Positions 16,512-25,645 of a DNA stretch of 54,364 nt are shown one piece after another. Made by a program: the position numbers and the translations under genes. Each line of letters begins with the position of its first letter. Position 1 is the stretch's first letter. The stretch comes from Acidobacteriota bacterium (GTDB lineage: Bacteria; Acidobacteriota; Vicinamibacteria; Fen-336). Below the pieces are notes generated by a model. That model searched no databases. It worked only from the letters and a program-made list of their open reading frames with translations, and was not told the origin of the DNA. The stretch lies in assembly GCA_011526565.1 (NCBI GenBank), contig WYBL01000046.1, forward strand, positions 1 through 54,364, written 5' to 3'.

Positions 16512-17653
16512 CGCTCCTCCAGGAAGAACACCTTCGACACCCGCGGCTTCGCATCGCCCTGCGGGCGCAGCGTCAGGCGTCGCAGGCCGGCGCGCAGCGG
16601 AAACGGCGGCCGCAGCACGTGGCGGGCGAGCGCCTCGCCCGTTTCCAGCCGCCCCAGCGCGAAACCGTCGAGCGCGACGTCGACCGCGCCCGGCCCGCGC
16701 GCCTCGAACCCGAGCGCGAGCCGGGTCGGCTGCCGGAGCTGGAAGTAGACGAGCGCTTCGCCGTTCAGGTTGCGGCACGACTCGGGCGGACAGGGCACCC
16801 GCGCGCCCCAGTCGCCGTCGAGCAGCCCGTCGACCTCGAAGCCGGGCCCGGCCAGCGCGATCTCGTGGCCCAGCCCCGGCCACGGCTCCAGCGCGTGCGC
16901 CGTCGCCAGCCGGTCCCAGCGCGCGGCGACCAGGCCGTGGCGGGCGCCGAACAGCACGTTCGCGGGCCACGCCGACGGCGCGCCGACCCACGAGCGCAGG
17001 ATCGCCGCGTTGTGAAAGGCGAAGTCGGCGAAGGCGACGGTGTCGTCGCGCGGCACCAGCCAGCGGCGGTAGCTCTCCATCGACAGCACGTTCCACAGCG
17101 TGAGCGCGCCGAGCACGGCGCCGAGCGCCCTCGCAGGCCGACGGCGCAGGGCGGCCGCGAGCGCGGCCGTCGCCGCAGCGAACCCCGCGAACAGCAGCCC
17201 CAGCGCGGCGCCCAGCAGCGGCGACCGGGCGGCGTCCGGCAGTGCGGCGGCGAGCGCCAGGGCCAGCGCGCCTGCGCCCGTTGCGGCCCGCGCCCGCGGC
17301 GCGACGAAGGCGCCGGCCAGCGCCACCCACAGCAGCGGGCTGCGGAACAGGGCCCCGTCGGGCACCGCGAAGAGCCCGACCGCGAGCCGCGCGAGCTCCA
17401 TCTCGCGCAGCATCGGAGCGCCCAGCGCGACGCCGGCGGAGAGCCCCGCGACCGCCGCAGGCGTGCCCGCGAGCCGCGGCACCGCGGTGGCGACCGCGGC
17501 GAGGGCGAACGCCACGGCGAAGCGGCCCGGCCCGAGCTCCGAGAGCGGCGTGCCGGCGAACCACAGCAGCAGCGGGAGCAGCGCCGCGCGCCAGCGTTCC
17601 CGCTGCGCCGCCCCCAGCGCGACGAGCCCGAGAGCCACCAGCGCCACGCTCAC
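16508..17653 (-). CDS. Membrane protein with C-terminal beta domain, half-length paralog of the next gene
   Basis: The 381-residue protein has about six hydrophobic helices in its first 200 residues, beginning VSVALVALGLVALGAAQRER. A soluble part follows with VGAPSAWPANVLF and a beta-rich C-terminal domain (LGFEARGPGAVDVALDGFAL onward). The pattern VG-x-P-x2-WPA-x2-LF and the final beta domain also occur in the C-terminal half of the 649-residue gene directly upstream, so this looks like a C-terminal-half paralog lacking the first catalytic loop of GT-C enzymes. It may form a complex with that protein. The GTG start at 17653 makes a GTGA overlap. Function unknown. Confidence 0.75.
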   Translation of the reverse strand: MSVALVALGLVALGAAQRERWRAALLPLLLWFAGTPLSELGPGRFAVAFALAAVATAVPRLAGTPAAVAGLSAGVALGAPMLREMELARLAVGLFAVPDGALFRSPLLWVALAGAFVAPRARAATGAGALALALAAALPDAARSPLLGAALGLLFAGFAAATAALAAALRRRPARALGAVLGALTLWNVLSMESYRRWLVPRDDTVAFADFAFHNAAILRSWVGAPSAWPANVLFGARHGLVAARWDRLATAHALEPWPGLGHEIALAGPGFEVDGLLDGDWGARVPCPPESCRNLNGEALVYFQLRQPTRLALGFEARGPGAVDVALDGFALGRLETGEALARHVLRPPFPLRAGLRRLTLRPQGDAKPRVSKVFFLEER

Positions 17654-19599
17654 GGACGCGGCTCCTGCTGGAACTGGAAGTAGTCCACGAGCACCGGCCC
17701 CGAGCGCGTCTCCAGCACGACGTCGTTGAGGTCCTTGCGCCACAGGCGCGCGTCCGCGCGCCAGCTCGCCTCGGTCCAGCCCGCGGCCACGGCCACCACG
17801 CCGAGGTCGTGACCGTTGACGGCAAGGGCGACGCTGGCGGGGCCGCGCAGGCGGACGCGGACGGTCAGTGTCTCGGGCAGGTCCAGCGGCGCGAAGGCGC
17901 GGGCGCGGGTGCGCACCGTGCGCGCTTCGGCGCCGTCTTCGTGCACCGGCGGCCCGAAGCCCTCGGCCAGCAGGCCGCCGTCGTCCCTGGCGCCGCCGAG
18001 CTCGATGCGGCCGCCGAGGTTGCCCTGGCGGAAGAACAGGTAGCGGCCGACGGCGAGGTCGTACGCGCCCGGCGGCCGCCCTGTCCGCCACGCGAACAGC
18101 CAGCTCGCGGGCCAGGTCTGCGGGCTGCCCACCGCGTCGGCCATGCGCAGCCAGGCGACTCGTGCGAGCTGCGGGAAGTGCGGCGGCAGCCGGCTGTCGC
18201 CCGGCGACAGGAGCAGGCTCCAGGCCGCCACCGGCACGAGAAGCAGCGCGGCCACGACCTCGGGCCGCCGCCGCACCCACTCCTGCGCGCGTTCGAAGAA
18301 GGCGGCCAGGCCGAGCGCCAGCGGCAGCAGCAGCGGGTCGAAGCGGCGCAGCGAGTACGCGCCGCCTGCCCACCAGTCGCCGGCGCCGGAGTTGACCCAG
18401 GTCGTGAACAGCACGATCGGCACGAGCGGCGCCCCCAGCGCGAAGCGCCGCCGGACCAGCGGCCACAGGCCGAGGAAGGCGGGCAGGAACACCGGCGTCC
18501 AGGCGAAGAGCCCGTGCCGCGACGACCACAGCGTCTCCAGCAGGTACGGCCGCCACAGCCGCACCCAGCCGATGCCGTGCGGGGGGTGGGTCAGGAGCCA
18601 CTCGTCGAACAGCGTCTTCCACGCGGCCATCTGCGGGAACGCGCCGATCGCCACCAGCGCGCCGAGTGCCGCGCCGTGGCGCAGCACCGACGGCAGCGCC
18701 GCGGCGCGCTCGCGCCACAGGCGCGCCAGCAGGTCGAGACCCGGCAGCAGCAGCAGCAGGCCGCTCTGCCAGCGGGTGGTCATCGCGAGTCCCAGCGCGA
18801 GGCCGAGGCGGGCGTGGCCCCAGGCCGAGGGCTGCGCGCGCTGACGGTCCCACAGCCAGACGACGAAGCCGGCGGCGCAGCCGGACAGCGCGTGCGCCAT
18901 CAGCGGGTGCTGCACCATGTACCAGTGCAGGAACGTGCCGCCCCAGGTGGCGAGCGCGGCGAGCAGCGCGAGGCCCGGCGCGAAGTGGCGGCGCGCGAGG
19001 TCGTGGATCAGCAGGACCAGCAAGAAGCCGTAGAGCAGGCTGCCGAGGCTGCACGCGTTGACGTGGACGGCACCGTAGCCCGAGAGGTCGACCTCGGCGC
19101 CGAGCCGGCGGTGCAGGCGTCCGATCCCCTCGCCGATGCCGAAGAACGGCGTCCACAGCACGGCGGGACCGATCGAGAACACCGAGCGGCGGTGGCCCGT
19201 GCGGGTGGGCGCCATCATGTCGGCGCGGTCCTGGTAGCCGTAGTGCTCGTACTCGTTGGCGAAGTGCAGGTCGCCGTCCTTCCACAGCGAGCGCACGAAG
19301 ACGTAGTAGCCGAGGCCGTCGCCGCCGGTGCGGCCGCCCGCGAACTGGAACTGCTGCAGGGTCGGCATCAGCAGCGCCACGAGCAGCAGGTGGGCGCCGG
19401 AGACGGCCTGCCCCGGCCCGGCCAGCGCCCGGAAGCGCAGCGCGAACAGCGCGTAGAAGAGCGCGAGGCGCACGGCCAGGCCCGCCGGCGTGAGCGCTGA
19501 CGCGGGGGCTGCCAGCGAGAAGCCGCCGACCAGCGCGCACAGCAGGTCGAAGCCGACCGCGAAGAGCAACACCAGGCTGGCGTTGCGGGCGGACCTCAC
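17650..19599 (-). CDS. GT-C-like multispanning membrane glycosyltransferase with C-terminal beta domain
   Basis: The 649-residue protein has around ten membrane helices. The first large periplasmic loop contains GGDGLGYYVFVRSLWKDGDL and the NEYEHYG pattern, followed by SVFSIGPAVLWTPFF. This is the layout of polyprenyl-phosphate-sugar-dependent GT-C enzymes whose acidic loop-1 residues are catalytic. The C-terminal ~110 residues form a soluble beta domain (VRVRLRGPASVALAVNGHDL). A shorter, related protein at 24275-25645 shares the loop-1 features but lacks the beta domain. GTG at 19599 overlaps the upstream GT4 stop (GTGA). It would act on the periplasmic face using lipid-linked sugars made by the GT2 enzymes. 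Confidence 0.8.
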   Translation of the reverse strand: MRSARNASLVLLFAVGFDLLCALVGGFSLAAPASALTPAGLAVRLALFYALFALRFRALAGPGQAVSGAHLLLVALLMPTLQQFQFAGGRTGGDGLGYYVFVRSLWKDGDLHFANEYEHYGYQDRADMMAPTRTGHRRSVFSIGPAVLWTPFFGIGEGIGRLHRRLGAEVDLSGYGAVHVNACSLGSLLYGFLLVLLIHDLARRHFAPGLALLAALATWGGTFLHWYMVQHPLMAHALSGCAAGFVVWLWDRQRAQPSAWGHARLGLALGLAMTTRWQSGLLLLLPGLDLLARLWRERAAALPSVLRHGAALGALVAIGAFPQMAAWKTLFDEWLLTHPPHGIGWVRLWRPYLLETLWSSRHGLFAWTPVFLPAFLGLWPLVRRRFALGAPLVPIVLFTTWVNSGAGDWWAGGAYSLRRFDPLLLPLALGLAAFFERAQEWVRRRPEVVAALLLVPVAAWSLLLSPGDSRLPPHFPQLARVAWLRMADAVGSPQTWPASWLFAWRTGRPPGAYDLAVGRYLFFRQGNLGGRIELGGARDDGGLLAEGFGPPVHEDGAEARTVRTRARAFAPLDLPETLTVRVRLRGPASVALAVNGHDLGVVAVAAGWTEASWRADARLWRKDLNDVVLETRSGPVLVDYFQFQQEPRP

Positions 19600-20810
19600 G
19601 CGGCGCGCCCCGCCAGCAGCTCGCGGTAGAGCGCCTCCACGCGGCCCGCGAGCGCGGGCCAGGCGAACTCCACGAGCACGCGCTGCCGGCCCCGCTCGCC
19701 CCAGGCCCGCAACCGTGTCGCGTCGGCGAGCGCGTCGGCGAGCGCGTCGGCCAGTGCGGCGGGGTCCGCCGGCGGGACCAGGCGCCCGCTGGCCCCGTCT
19801 TCGACCTTGTCGACCAGGCCACCGGCGCGGGCGGCGACGACGGCTCGACCGTGGGCCATCGCCTCCAGCGTGACCAGGCTCGAGCCCTCGAAGTGCGGCA
19901 CGTGCACGAACAGGTCGGCGCGCGCGTAGAGCGCGTGGAGCGCCTCGTCGTCGACCCGGCCCAGCGCATGCACCGGCAGCTCCGGCGCCACGGCGCGCAG
20001 CTCGCCCAGCAGCGGTCCTTCGCCGGCGACGGCCCAGGCGAGCCCGGCGGGCCAGTCACCGCGCGACCTCAGCAGGCGCAGCGCGGCGAGGGTGTCGGCG
20101 AAGCCCTTGTAGGCCTCGAGCCGGCCGACCGAGACGAGCAGCGGTCGCGCGGCCGCCAGCGCGGGCCAGCGCGCGGCGACGAACGCCGCGGGGTCGGCGG
20201 GGGTGAGCGCGCGCAGTTCGTCCGCGTCGATCCCGTTGGGCAGCACCACGACCCGCGCGGGGGCGACGCCGAGCAGGCGCACCACGTCCTCGCGAGCCGA
20301 GACGTCCGTGGCCACGACGCGATCGGCGCCCCGTGCGGCCTCGCGCGAGAGCCGCCGCAGGCGCGCCAGCGCCAGGCGCTTGAGACCGCGGGTGCGGTGC
20401 TCCTCGAGCCCCTGCGGGTTCATCACGAGCGGCGCCCGCAGCCCCCGCGGGTCGCGCTCTCGCAGGCGCGCGTAGCCGAGCGCGCACAGGCCCTGGGCGT
20501 CGACGACGTCGACCCGGCCCGCGCGCACGGCTTCCGCCACCGCAGCGCCGGCGCGGCGCGCGAAACCCGGATAGAGCAGTGTGCGGTCGAGCACGCGGCC
20601 GTGGCGCAGCCCGGGCAGCGCGCCGTAGGGCACGCTCACCACCTCGCCCGGGAAGTCGACGCCCGGCGTGCCGCCCTGCGGTGGCCGCGTGTAGAGCACG
20701 CTCTGCACGCCGCGCGCGGCGAGGTGGCGGGCCAGCAGGTAGACGGCCTTCTCCATCCCGCCCGGCGGGTGCAGCGGGTAGGCGCCGCGCGCGACCAGCG
20801 CGACCCTCAC
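19596..20810 (-). CDS. GT4 glycosyltransferase
   Basis: This 404-residue GT-B enzyme starts VRVALVARGAYPLHPPGGME, has VVVLPNGIDADEL and LLVSVGRLEAYKGFADTLAA at the domain hinge, and HVPHFEGSSLVTLEAMAHGR with the E-x7-E pair followed by the AGGLVDKVEDG loop, all standard for GT4. GTG start at 20810 overlaps the upstream stop as GTGA. Near its C-terminus a short in-frame DNA repeat encodes ADALADALADAT. Donor sugar unknown. Confidence 0.92.
   Translation of the reverse strand: MRVALVARGAYPLHPPGGMEKAVYLLARHLAARGVQSVLYTRPPQGGTPGVDFPGEVVSVPYGALPGLRHGRVLDRTLLYPGFARRAGAAVAEAVRAGRVDVVDAQGLCALGYARLRERDPRGLRAPLVMNPQGLEEHRTRGLKRLALARLRRLSREAARGADRVVATDVSAREDVVRLLGVAPARVVVLPNGIDADELRALTPADPAAFVAARWPALAAARPLLVSVGRLEAYKGFADTLAALRLLRSRGDWPAGLAWAVAGEGPLLGELRAVAPELPVHALGRVDDEALHALYARADLFVHVPHFEGSSLVTLEAMAHGRAVVAARAGGLVDKVEDGASGRLVPPADPAALADALADALADATRLRAWGERGRQRVLVEFAWPALAGRVEALYRELLAGRAA
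19720..19755 (-). repeat. 12-base tandem repeat, three copies
   Basis: On the plus strand GCGTCGGCGAGC occurs twice in tandem with a third, imperfect copy. It lies inside the GT4 gene and encodes a repeated Ala-Asp-Ala-Leu unit, extending a helix; it is likely simple in-frame slippage. Confidence 0.6.
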
Positions 20811-21976
20811 CCCGCGAGCCTCCGGTACACCGCCTCGTAGCGCGGGATCAGCCGCGCGGGCGAGAACGCCGCGGCACGAAGACGGGCGCCTTCCGCGAGC
20901 GCCGCCCGCAGCGCGTCGTCGCCGGCGATGCGGGCGACCGCGTCGCCGAGCGAGGCGACGTCGTCGACCACCAGCCCGCTCCGCCCGTGCTCGAGGATCT
21001 CGCGGGTGCCGCCGGTGTCCATCGCCGCCACCGGGGTGCCGAGCGCCAGCGCCTCCAGCAGCACCCGCGACAGCGGCTCGGGCCACAGCGAGGGGAACAC
21101 CAGCGCGGTCGCCCGCGCCATCGCCCGCAGCACGTCGTCGCGGTGGGCCCAGCCGCGGTGGACGAGCGGCACGCCGGCTGCGGTCGCGTCGAACTTGATC
21201 GCGTGGGTCAGCGTGCCTTCGCCGAGGATGACGAGCGGCAGGCCGGTCTTCGCCGCGGCCACCGCCGGCACCAGCGCCCGCGCGCCCTTGTTCTCCTCCA
21301 GCTTGCCGACGAACAGCAGGAAGCGCTCGGGCAGCGGGAAGCCGGGCTCGCCGCCGGCGTGGGCCAGCGTCTCCGCGACGTCGACGACGTTGGGCAGCAC
21401 CTCGACCCGCGGCAGGCCGGCCGCGCGCAGCTCGGCCGCGACCGACTCCGAGACCGCGAGGCTGGCGCCGACCCGCGACAGCGCGCGGCGCTTGGCCGCG
21501 AGGTCGAGCTGCATGTAGGGAATCGCGGCCGGCTTCAGCAGCGGCGGCCAGCCGACCACGTGGTCCTGCACGCAGCGGGTCATCGCCCGCGTGCCGCAAC
21601 CGGGGCACAGCGCGCCGCCCGTGATCCGCGTCGACCAGAAGCAGACGGGCCAGTGGTCGCGGATGGTGACGGCGACGCGCGCCGGGTCGAAGCCGGCGAC
21701 GGCGCCCAGCGCCGCCAGCGAGTGCTGGGCGTGGACCACGTCCCAGGAGCCGCCGCGCAGCGCGCGGGCGAAGGCCCGCGGCTGGGCGAAGCGCTTGCGG
21801 CCGGGCGCCGCCAGCCGCTTCACGGGGAGGCCCTCCTCGTCGTCGGGGCCGGGGCTGGTGGTGAACACCACGACCTCGTGGCCGTGCTCGCGCAGGCCCA
21901 GCGCCAGCGCGCGGGTCGACCAGCCGGCGCCGCCCGCGCGCGGCGGGAACACCTCGGAGGCCAGCGCGATCTTCAC
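20807..21976 (-). CDS. GT4 glycosyltransferase with Cys-rich insert
   Basis: The 389-residue enzyme starts VKIALASEVFPPRAGGAGW, has VEVLPNVVDV, FLLFVGKLEENKGARALV and FPSLWPEPLSRVLLEALALG with E-x7-E, then the TGGTREIL loop. In the N-terminal domain the segment DHWPVCFWSTRITGG is followed by CPGC and a further Cys a few residues on, a four-cysteine cluster known in a subset of GT4 proteins and possibly a zinc site or structural disulfide pair. GTG at 21976 overlaps the upstream stop (GTGA). Confidence 0.92.
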   Translation of the reverse strand: MKIALASEVFPPRAGGAGWSTRALALGLREHGHEVVVFTTSPGPDDEEGLPVKRLAAPGRKRFAQPRAFARALRGGSWDVVHAQHSLAALGAVAGFDPARVAVTIRDHWPVCFWSTRITGGALCPGCGTRAMTRCVQDHVVGWPPLLKPAAIPYMQLDLAAKRRALSRVGASLAVSESVAAELRAAGLPRVEVLPNVVDVAETLAHAGGEPGFPLPERFLLFVGKLEENKGARALVPAVAAAKTGLPLVILGEGTLTHAIKFDATAAGVPLVHRGWAHRDDVLRAMARATALVFPSLWPEPLSRVLLEALALGTPVAAMDTGGTREILEHGRSGLVVDDVASLGDAVARIAGDDALRAALAEGARLRAAAFSPARLIPRYEAVYRRLAG

Positions 21977-23115
21977 GCCGCCACCTTCTGGAGCACCGCC
22001 TCGAGCTGGGCGCAGTGCGTCGCCCACGAGTAGCGCGCGGCGACCCGCTCGCGGGCCGATGCGCCGAGCCGCGCGCGCAGCGCGGCGTCGTCGGCGAGGC
22101 GCACGATCGCCGCGGCCAGCGAGGACGGATCGGCCTCGCGGAAGTGCAGCGCCTCCTGCTCCGCGCGCGCGATCTCGGTCAGCGGCGGTCGCGCGATCGT
22201 GATCGTCGGCAGCCCGCTCGCCATGTACTCGAAGATCTTGAGCGGCGACCAGTAGAAGCCGAGCTGGAGCTGGGCGAGGCGCGCGGTGTCGTAGGGGGCG
22301 ACGCCGACATCGCAGGAGGCGGTCAGCGCCGGCATCTGCGCGTAGGGGAGGGCGCCGAGGCGGACGCCGCGGTAGCCCGCCCCGGGGCCCGCCTCGGGCC
22401 CGCCCGCGAGCACGAAGCAGAGGTCCTCGCGAGAGGCGAGGGCGCGCGCCGCCGCCTCGAACACGTGCACGCCGTGCCACGGCCGGAAGCTGCCGGAGAA
22501 CAGCACCGCGACGGCGCGCTCGGGCACGCCGAGCCGCGCGCGCAGCGCCGGGTCCCGGCGGCCGGGGTGGAAGGCCTCGACGTTGGCGCCCCAGGTCACG
22601 ACTTCGGTCTTGTCGCGGGCGAACTCCGGCACGATCTCGCGCAGCGGCGAGACGAGGGCGGCGGCGGCGCGGCACAGCCGCTCGCGGTGGCGGCGCAGCG
22701 GCCGCACCACGAAGAGCGCGTCGAGCGCCGCCTTCCACGAGCCCGGGTGGTCGAGCACCGGCGAGTTGACCTCCAGCAGCGCCGGCACGCCCGCCTCCTG
22801 CGCGGCCAGCACGCCTTCGCCGCCGAAGTTGTAGTAGCGCTCGATCACCGCGTCGGCGCCGACCGCGGCGATCAGCGCCCGCACCTGTGGCCGCGCCGCG
22901 AGACGGAAGAAGCGATGCGGCGGGAACCACGAGATGCGGTGCCAGGTGACGCCCTGCGCGTCGCGCTCGCGCGGCGGCTGGCCGGGGCCGCGTTCCACCA
23001 CTGCGTGGACCTCGTGGCCGCGGGCGGCGAGGCCGTGGGCCACCTCCAGCACGTGGACCGAGCCGCCCGTGCGGCCCGGGTGGCGCTGGTCGGACGCCGC
23101 GTACACGATCTTCAA
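21973..23115 (-). CDS. GT4 glycosyltransferase with TTG start
   Basis: The 380-residue GT-B enzyme begins KIVYAASDQRHPGRTGGSVH, continues with VVTWGANVEAFHPG and AVLFSGSFRPWHGVHVFEAA at the hinge, and WSPLKIFEYMASGLPTI in the donor site. The usual start position is occupied by TTG at 23115, which forms a TTGA overlap with the methyltransferase stop; an ATG or GTG that preserves the first beta strand is absent, so TTG is the most economical start. The first Glu of E-x7-E is replaced in this subgroup. Its role is addition of one sugar in the cytoplasm. Confidence 0.88.
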   Translation of the reverse strand: MKIVYAASDQRHPGRTGGSVHVLEVAHGLAARGHEVHAVVERGPGQPPRERDAQGVTWHRISWFPPHRFFRLAARPQVRALIAAVGADAVIERYYNFGGEGVLAAQEAGVPALLEVNSPVLDHPGSWKAALDALFVVRPLRRHRERLCRAAAALVSPLREIVPEFARDKTEVVTWGANVEAFHPGRRDPALRARLGVPERAVAVLFSGSFRPWHGVHVFEAAARALASREDLCFVLAGGPEAGPGAGYRGVRLGALPYAQMPALTASCDVGVAPYDTARLAQLQLGFYWSPLKIFEYMASGLPTITIARPPLTEIARAEQEALHFREADPSSLAAAIVRLADDAALRARLGASARERVAARYSWATHCAQLEAVLQKVAA

Positions 23116-24278
23116 GAGCGCGTCTTCTCCAGGACCCCGAAGAAAGGGCCGGTGCGGATGCCGCCGAAGAGCACGACGTCGAGCTTGAGCAGCCAGGTCA
23201 GCGCCATCGCCACGGCCAGCTCGAAGCGGGTCGGCGGCTTGCGCGGCGCGGCCGGCGCGTGGTCGTGGGCGGGGCCGTGCGCGTGCGCGTGCGCGTGTGC
23301 CGGGGCCGCGGCCTCGGGGCCGTCGTGCTCGTGGGCCGCAGGCGCTCCCGCGCGCGCTCGCCGCCGCTGCTCGATCATCCGCAGCAGCAGGTCCTCGATC
23401 ACCGCCTTGAAGACCACGTTGTAGTAGCGGCGCTCGGCGACCCGCAGCCCCGCCCCCGCGCACAGCTCCTCGAAGTGCTCGTGGGAGCGGATCGCGTTGA
23501 CGTGGTCGCTCTTGCGCATCGCCTCGCGCTCGTGGTCGATCAGGCCGCGCCGGCCCAGCCGCTTCGCCAGCCGGTTGACCGCGCGCTGGAACGCGGCGAG
23601 CTTCGACGACTCCATCGCGTGGGTGTAGACGAACAGCCGGCCGTTCGCCGTCAGCCCCCGCCGCGCCTCGAGCAGCACCTCGCGCACCCCCGTCTCGTCG
23701 AGGTGCTCGAGCACGTCGAGGGTGTAGGCCTTGGCGAAGCTGCCCTTGCGGAACGGCAGCCGGCGCAGGTCGCCGATCACCAGGTCGAGCGTGGCGGCGG
23801 CGCGCGGCAGGAAGAACGACGCGATGTCGACGCCGGTGGCGGTCGCCCCGCAGTCGGAGGCGTAGAGCGCGAACTTGCCGGCGCCGCAGCCGAGGTCGAG
23901 CACGCTGTCGCCGGGCTTCAGGTCGAGCAGCCCGCGCATCATGTCGGCCTTGACCCGGGCCGAGAGCACCGGCGGCGCGTCGACCACGCCCAGCCGCTCG
24001 TGGAACTCGTGGTCGGCGTACTGGGTGACGGCGCCAACCGCGTCGCGCGGCGAGAGGTCCACGTGGCCGTCGCCCAGCGGGTAGGAGACGCCGCAGGCAG
24101 GGCAATGCAGCGCCGCTGCCGCCTCGCGCAGCGCGACCTTGTCGGGGCCGCCGCACGCGCAGGCGGCGCGCAGCGCGTAGTCGGCAGGGCCGGCGCTCGC
24201 GCGCTCGCAGCGCGCGCAGCCTGCGGCCTCGAGGCAGGTGGGACAGCCGAGCTTGCGCCGCAGCGCTTCCGAGATCAC
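23112..24278 (-). CDS. Zinc-ribbon methyltransferase with His-rich linker and C-terminal hydrophobic tail
   Basis: The 388-residue protein has an N-terminal Cys-rich ribbon (CPTC, CARC, CACGG, CPAC within the first ~65 residues). A class I methyltransferase domain follows with SVLDLGCGAGKFALY, TGVDIASF and YTLDVLEHLDETG. Near residue 330 lies a His-rich linker of the type AHAHAHAHGPAHDH, then a hydrophobic tail (FELAVAMALTWLLKLDVVLF). The domains suggest a membrane-associated methyltransferase that may bind metal at both ends; the His-rich stretch is unusual for a methyltransferase. GTG at 24278 overlaps the upstream stop (GTGA). Confidence 0.85.
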   Translation of the reverse strand: MISEALRRKLGCPTCLEAAGCARCERASAGPADYALRAACACGGPDKVALREAAAALHCPACGVSYPLGDGHVDLSPRDAVGAVTQYADHEFHERLGVVDAPPVLSARVKADMMRGLLDLKPGDSVLDLGCGAGKFALYASDCGATATGVDIASFFLPRAAATLDLVIGDLRRLPFRKGSFAKAYTLDVLEHLDETGVREVLLEARRGLTANGRLFVYTHAMESSKLAAFQRAVNRLAKRLGRRGLIDHEREAMRKSDHVNAIRSHEHFEELCAGAGLRVAERRYYNVVFKAVIEDLLLRMIEQRRRARAGAPAAHEHDGPEAAAPAHAHAHAHGPAHDHAPAAPRKPPTRFELAVAMALTWLLKLDVVLFGGIRTGPFFGVLEKTRS

Positions 24279-25645
24279 CGCGTCCCCCTCACCAGCGCCT
24301 CGCGGTCGGTCAGATAGCCGTGCACGACGCCGAACAGCCGCGGCGGCACCGCGGTCACCTGGTTGATGGCCACGTCGGGCCACACGAGCTTCTGGCGGTC
24401 CATGATCCGCAGCCCGAACTGGACCATCAGCGACACGTTCCACCAGACGGCGAAGGCCACCACCAGGCCGGCCAGCGCCGGGGTCCGCTTGCGCAGCCCG
24501 GACAGCACGAAGGCGAGGCCCAGCGCGAACACCGGCACCAGCGACAGGAAGCGGCGCGAGCCGAAGGCGCCGGCCATCGTCCAGCTCTGCACCGAGCCCG
24601 ACAGCCAGGTCTGTACGGCGAAGCCGACGACGAACAGCGCCGCGGTCGCCTCACGGCGGCTCAGAAGCCGCACCAGCAGGCCCAGCACGGCCACGAGCAG
24701 CACGGGCGTCCACAGGAACAGGCCGTGGCCGGGGTCGAACAGCACGCCCCAGGCGTGCGGCGCCGACCAGTCCATCTTGCGCGCGACCAGCGTGCTCGGC
24801 CCGAAGCGGCCGTTGATCGCCTTGTAGGCGAGCAGTTGCGGGACGAGCGCGACGAAGGCGGCCCCGGCCATCACCGCGGCGCGGGCCAGCAGTTGCAGCG
24901 GGGCCAGCCGGCGCGCCGCGTCGCCCACGAGCCACAGCCCCGGCAGCAGGAGGAAGAAGCCGTCCTGCTCGCGCACGCTGCCGGCGAGGCCGCCGAAGAA
25001 CCCGATCCACGCCCAGCGCTCGAGGCGCAGGTCGGACATCTTGCGTTCGCTCTCCTCGAGGAAGCGCTTGAGCAGCAGCGCGACCACGAACAGCGAGGTC
25101 GCGTGCGAGAAGCCCGGCGCGACGGTCATGTAGTAGAGCAGCGGCGAGCCGAACCACAGCGCGAAGGTGGCGAGGAGCGCGCTGCGCTCCTCGACGTGGA
25201 AGTGCTCGACGAGGATGCGGGCGGTCAGCCGCAGGCCCAGGAAGCCGTAGAACGCGGAGGCGAAGCAGACCGCGACCAGGTAGGGCCACGAGACGCCGTC
25301 GGCCACGACCGGCAGCCCGGCGCGGGCGGCGACGACCACGGCGAGGTGGGCGAGCAGGTAGAAGGGCGACCACAGCAGCGCGGAGCCGATCGGCGCGAAG
25401 TTGATGGGCCGCCCGGTGAGCGGCTCGCGGCGGTCGAGGAAGGTCTCCTTGAAGCCCTTGAGCCCGACCGGGTCGTGCGAGTGGAAGTGCAGGTACTCGT
25501 CGGCGAAGTCGAGGTCCTGGTCGATCACCAGCGACGGCAGGTAGGAGAAGTACTCGATCTCGTCGGCGCCGCGCAGCTTGAAGGTGACGAACGGCAGCAT
25601 CAGCACGAAGGCGACGACCAGCCAGCGCTCGCCGCGGATGCTCAC
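24275..25645 (-). CDS. GT-C-like multispanning membrane protein
   Basis: The 456-residue protein has roughly nine hydrophobic helices. Its first periplasmic loop reads EIEYFSYLPSLVIDQDLDFA, then DEYLHFHSHD, followed after a gap by INFAPIGSALLWSPFYLLAH, closely paralleling the loop-1 features of the 649-residue protein at 17650-19599. Acidic residues in that loop (DQDLDF, DEY) are candidates for the catalytic pair of lipid-linked-sugar-dependent transferases. It ends without the C-terminal beta domain of its paralog. GTG start at 25645 gives a GTGA overlap with the GT4 gene upstream. Confidence 0.82.
   Translation of the reverse strand: MSIRGERWLVVAFVLMLPFVTFKLRGADEIEYFSYLPSLVIDQDLDFADEYLHFHSHDPVGLKGFKETFLDRREPLTGRPINFAPIGSALLWSPFYLLAHLAVVVAARAGLPVVADGVSWPYLVAVCFASAFYGFLGLRLTARILVEHFHVEERSALLATFALWFGSPLLYYMTVAPGFSHATSLFVVALLLKRFLEESERKMSDLRLERWAWIGFFGGLAGSVREQDGFFLLLPGLWLVGDAARRLAPLQLLARAAVMAGAAFVALVPQLLAYKAINGRFGPSTLVARKMDWSAPHAWGVLFDPGHGLFLWTPVLLVAVLGLLVRLLSRREATAALFVVGFAVQTWLSGSVQSWTMAGAFGSRRFLSLVPVFALGLAFVLSGLRKRTPALAGLVVAFAVWWNVSLMVQFGLRIMDRQKLVWPDVAINQVTAVPPRLFGVVHGYLTDREALVRGTR

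Noticed and set aside
19720..19755. 12-base triplicate considered as a regulatory iteron
   Set aside because: It is in frame within a GT4 gene, only three copies, and encodes a simple helical extension.
23287..23340. His/Ala dipeptide run considered as a tandem-repeat locus
   Set aside because: Only a few alternating codons; treated as a feature of the methyltransferase and not as a separate repeat element.
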